Source: Xanthomonas hyacinthi
GTDB taxonomy: Bacteria > Pseudomonadota > Gammaproteobacteria > Xanthomonadales > Xanthomonadaceae
Direction: 5' to 3'
DNA: 64,000 nt
Assembly: GCF_009769165.1 (NCBI RefSeq)
Contig: NZ_CP043476.1
Coordinates: 2,611,001 to 2,675,000, forward strand
Numbering within the stretch: position 1 is the first letter of the stretch; every line of letters starts with the position of its first letter. The translations under genes were made by a program, and so were the position numbers. This document shows, piece by piece, positions 62,849-64,000 of this stretch. The notes beneath the pieces are model-generated. The model was not told the origin of the DNA, did not search any database, and saw nothing but the letters and a program-made list of their open reading frames with translations.

Positions 62849-64000
62849 ATGAGCATGGTCGCCCCCCCACCGACCCTGCCGGTCTCCGCTGCGCTCGATG
62901 CCGGCCATGCGGTGCTGCCGTCCGAGGCGCCTTTGCCGATGCCGGTGCAGTCGCTGCGCGAAGGCAAACTGCGCAACAAACGCGTGCCGAGCACGCCGCC
63001 GGGGATGTTCTGGCGGCGGCTGTACGTGTTCGGCAGCACCGCGCTGATGACCGCCTGCGCCAGCGTGCTGATCGGCAAGGTGCTGCTGATCGGCGGGGTC
63101 AGCGTGCTCGAAGCCTGCCTGATGGCGCTGTTCATCCCCCTGTTCGCGTGGATCGCGTTTTCGTTCGTCAGCGCGCTGGCCGGATTCGCGACCCTGGTGT
63201 TCGGCGGCGGGCGCAAGCTCGGCATCGACCCGGATGCGCCGCTGCCGACGGTGCGCAGCCGCACCGCCTTGCTGATGCCCACCTACAACGAAGACCCGCA
63301 TCGGCTGATGGCCGGGCTGCAGGCGATCTACGAATCGGTCGAGGCCACCGGCCAACTCGCGCATTTCGACTTCTTCATCCTCAGCGACACCACCCGCGCC
63401 GCGGTCGGCGCCGAGGAAGAGCAGGTCTACGCCGAGCTAGTCGCGCGTACCGGCGGCCACGGCCGCATCTACTATCGGCGCCGCGCCGACAACGCCGAGC
63501 GCAAGGCCGGCAACATCGCCGACTGGGTGCGCCGTTTCGGCGGCGCCTACCCGCAGATGCTGATCCTGGACGCCGACAGCCTGATGACCGGCGAAACCAT
63601 CGTGCGCCTGGTCGCGGGCATGGAAGCCCATCCCGATGTGGGCCTGATCCAGACCTTGCCGGAAGTGGTCAACGGCAACAGCGTGTTCGCGCGCATGCAG
63701 CAGTTCGGCGGCCGCGTCTACGGCCCGGTGATCGCCTACGGCGTGGCCTGGTGGCACGGCGCGGAGAGCAACTACTGGGGCCACAACGCGGTGATCCGCA
63801 CCCTGGCCTTCGCCGAACAGGCCGGCCTGCCGGCATTGCCCGGGCGCAAGCCGTTCGGCGGCCACGTGCTCAGCCACGATTTCGTCGAGGCCGCGCTGAT
63901 GCGCCGCGGCGGCTGGGCCACGCACATGGTGCCGTACCTGCAGGGCAGCTACGAGGAAGGCCCGCCGACGCTGACCGACCTGCTGGTGCGCGACCGCCGC
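62849..64000 (+). CDS. opgH: osmoregulated periplasmic glucan glucosyltransferase, 5' part
   Basis: 384 codons from the ATG at 62849 run off the right window edge in frame. Two membrane segments near the start ([21 protein letters not shown] and [22 protein letters not shown]), then a GT2 catalytic domain: [66 protein letters not shown] (metal-binding DAD), GHNAVIR and [20 protein letters not shown]. OpgH builds the beta-1,2 glucan backbone from UDP-glucose at the inner membrane and delivers it to the periplasm. opgG is not in the window. The gene is important for virulence in Xanthomonas by literature. Confidence 0.95.
   Translation, partial: MSMVAPPPTLPVSAALDAGHAVLPSEAPLPMPVQSLREGKLRNKRVPSTPPGMFWRRLYVFGSTALMTACASVLIGKVLLIGGVSVLEACLMALFIPLFAWIAFSFVSALAGFATLVFGGGRKLGIDPDAPLPTVRSRTALLMPTYNEDPHRLMAGLQAIYESVEATGQLAHFDFFILSDTTRAAVGAEEEQVYAELVARTGGHGRIYYRRRADNAERKAGNIADWVRRFGGAYPQMLILDADSLMTGETIVRLVAGMEAHPDVGLIQTLPEVVNGNSVFARMQQFGGRVYGPVIAYGVAWWHGAESNYWGHNAVIRTLAFAEQAGLPALPGRKPFGGHVLSHDFVEAALMRRGGWATHMVPYLQGSYEEGPPTLTDLLVRDRR

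Overview
This 64 kb window is a high-GC chromosomal segment that reads as a xanthomonad (gamma-Proteobacteria, Lysobacteraceae), most likely Xanthomonas itself. The evidence is a six-gene glycogen/trehalose cluster followed by opgH, the REP-like hairpin repeats typical of this group, and an exact HrpX plant-inducible-promoter (PIP) box in front of an HrpW-like pectate lyase. No rRNA, tRNA, CRISPR array or intact insertion sequence was seen.

Layout. 1-9950: a LytS/LytR two-component pair (kinase cut by the window edge), a small lipoprotein, a lone GvpU-like gene, a VOC protein, a leftward TetR / self-sufficient CYP102-type P450 / NAD(P)-binding protein operon with a perfect inverted repeat before tetR, a decayed DUF4440 gene and an orphan OmpR-type regulator. 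10309-22455: an operon of a 2580-residue DUF11/SdrD-B secreted protein, a large outer-membrane beta-barrel with an N-terminal Ig-like part, and an OmpA-domain protein; this is the best candidate for an uncharacterised cell-surface system. 22727-29146: a permuted-papain hydrolase, a chemoreceptor gene broken by an in-frame amber codon, and a FabR-type repressor divergent from a ferredoxin-reductase/desaturase operon, with a TATACA-N2-TGTATA site between them. 29147-32356: a putative type III effector of alpha/beta-hydrolase type and an hrpW-like gene, each with PIP/-10 signals. 32580-34304: pyruvate:quinone oxidoreductase.

34488-46780 is a nitrate-assimilation locus: truncated cysG, nasT-nasS, then narK-type transporter, nirB, nirD, nasA and cobA. 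The structural genes are preceded by a sigma-54 promoter and a leader RNA that carries a two-hairpin ANTAR motif (both hexaloops A1/G4) overlapping an intrinsic terminator, so the cis target of NasT can be read directly. Inserted between nasS and the structural operon are a DUF1778 antitoxin, a GNAT toxin gene frameshifted by a 5-bp tandem duplication, and a low-GC island without a recognisable gene. This places a decayed toxin-antitoxin insertion inside the nitrogen locus.

47133-59893 is a leftward carbon-storage cluster (glgA-glgB-treZ-malQ-treY-DUF2934-glgX) with several ATGA-type overlaps. It makes branched glycogen and converts it to trehalose through TreY/TreZ, with MalQ and GlgX recycling the short glucans. 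60575-62356 holds a single-domain response regulator divergent from a PAS histidine kinase. The window ends inside opgH, the osmoregulated periplasmic glucan glucosyltransferase.
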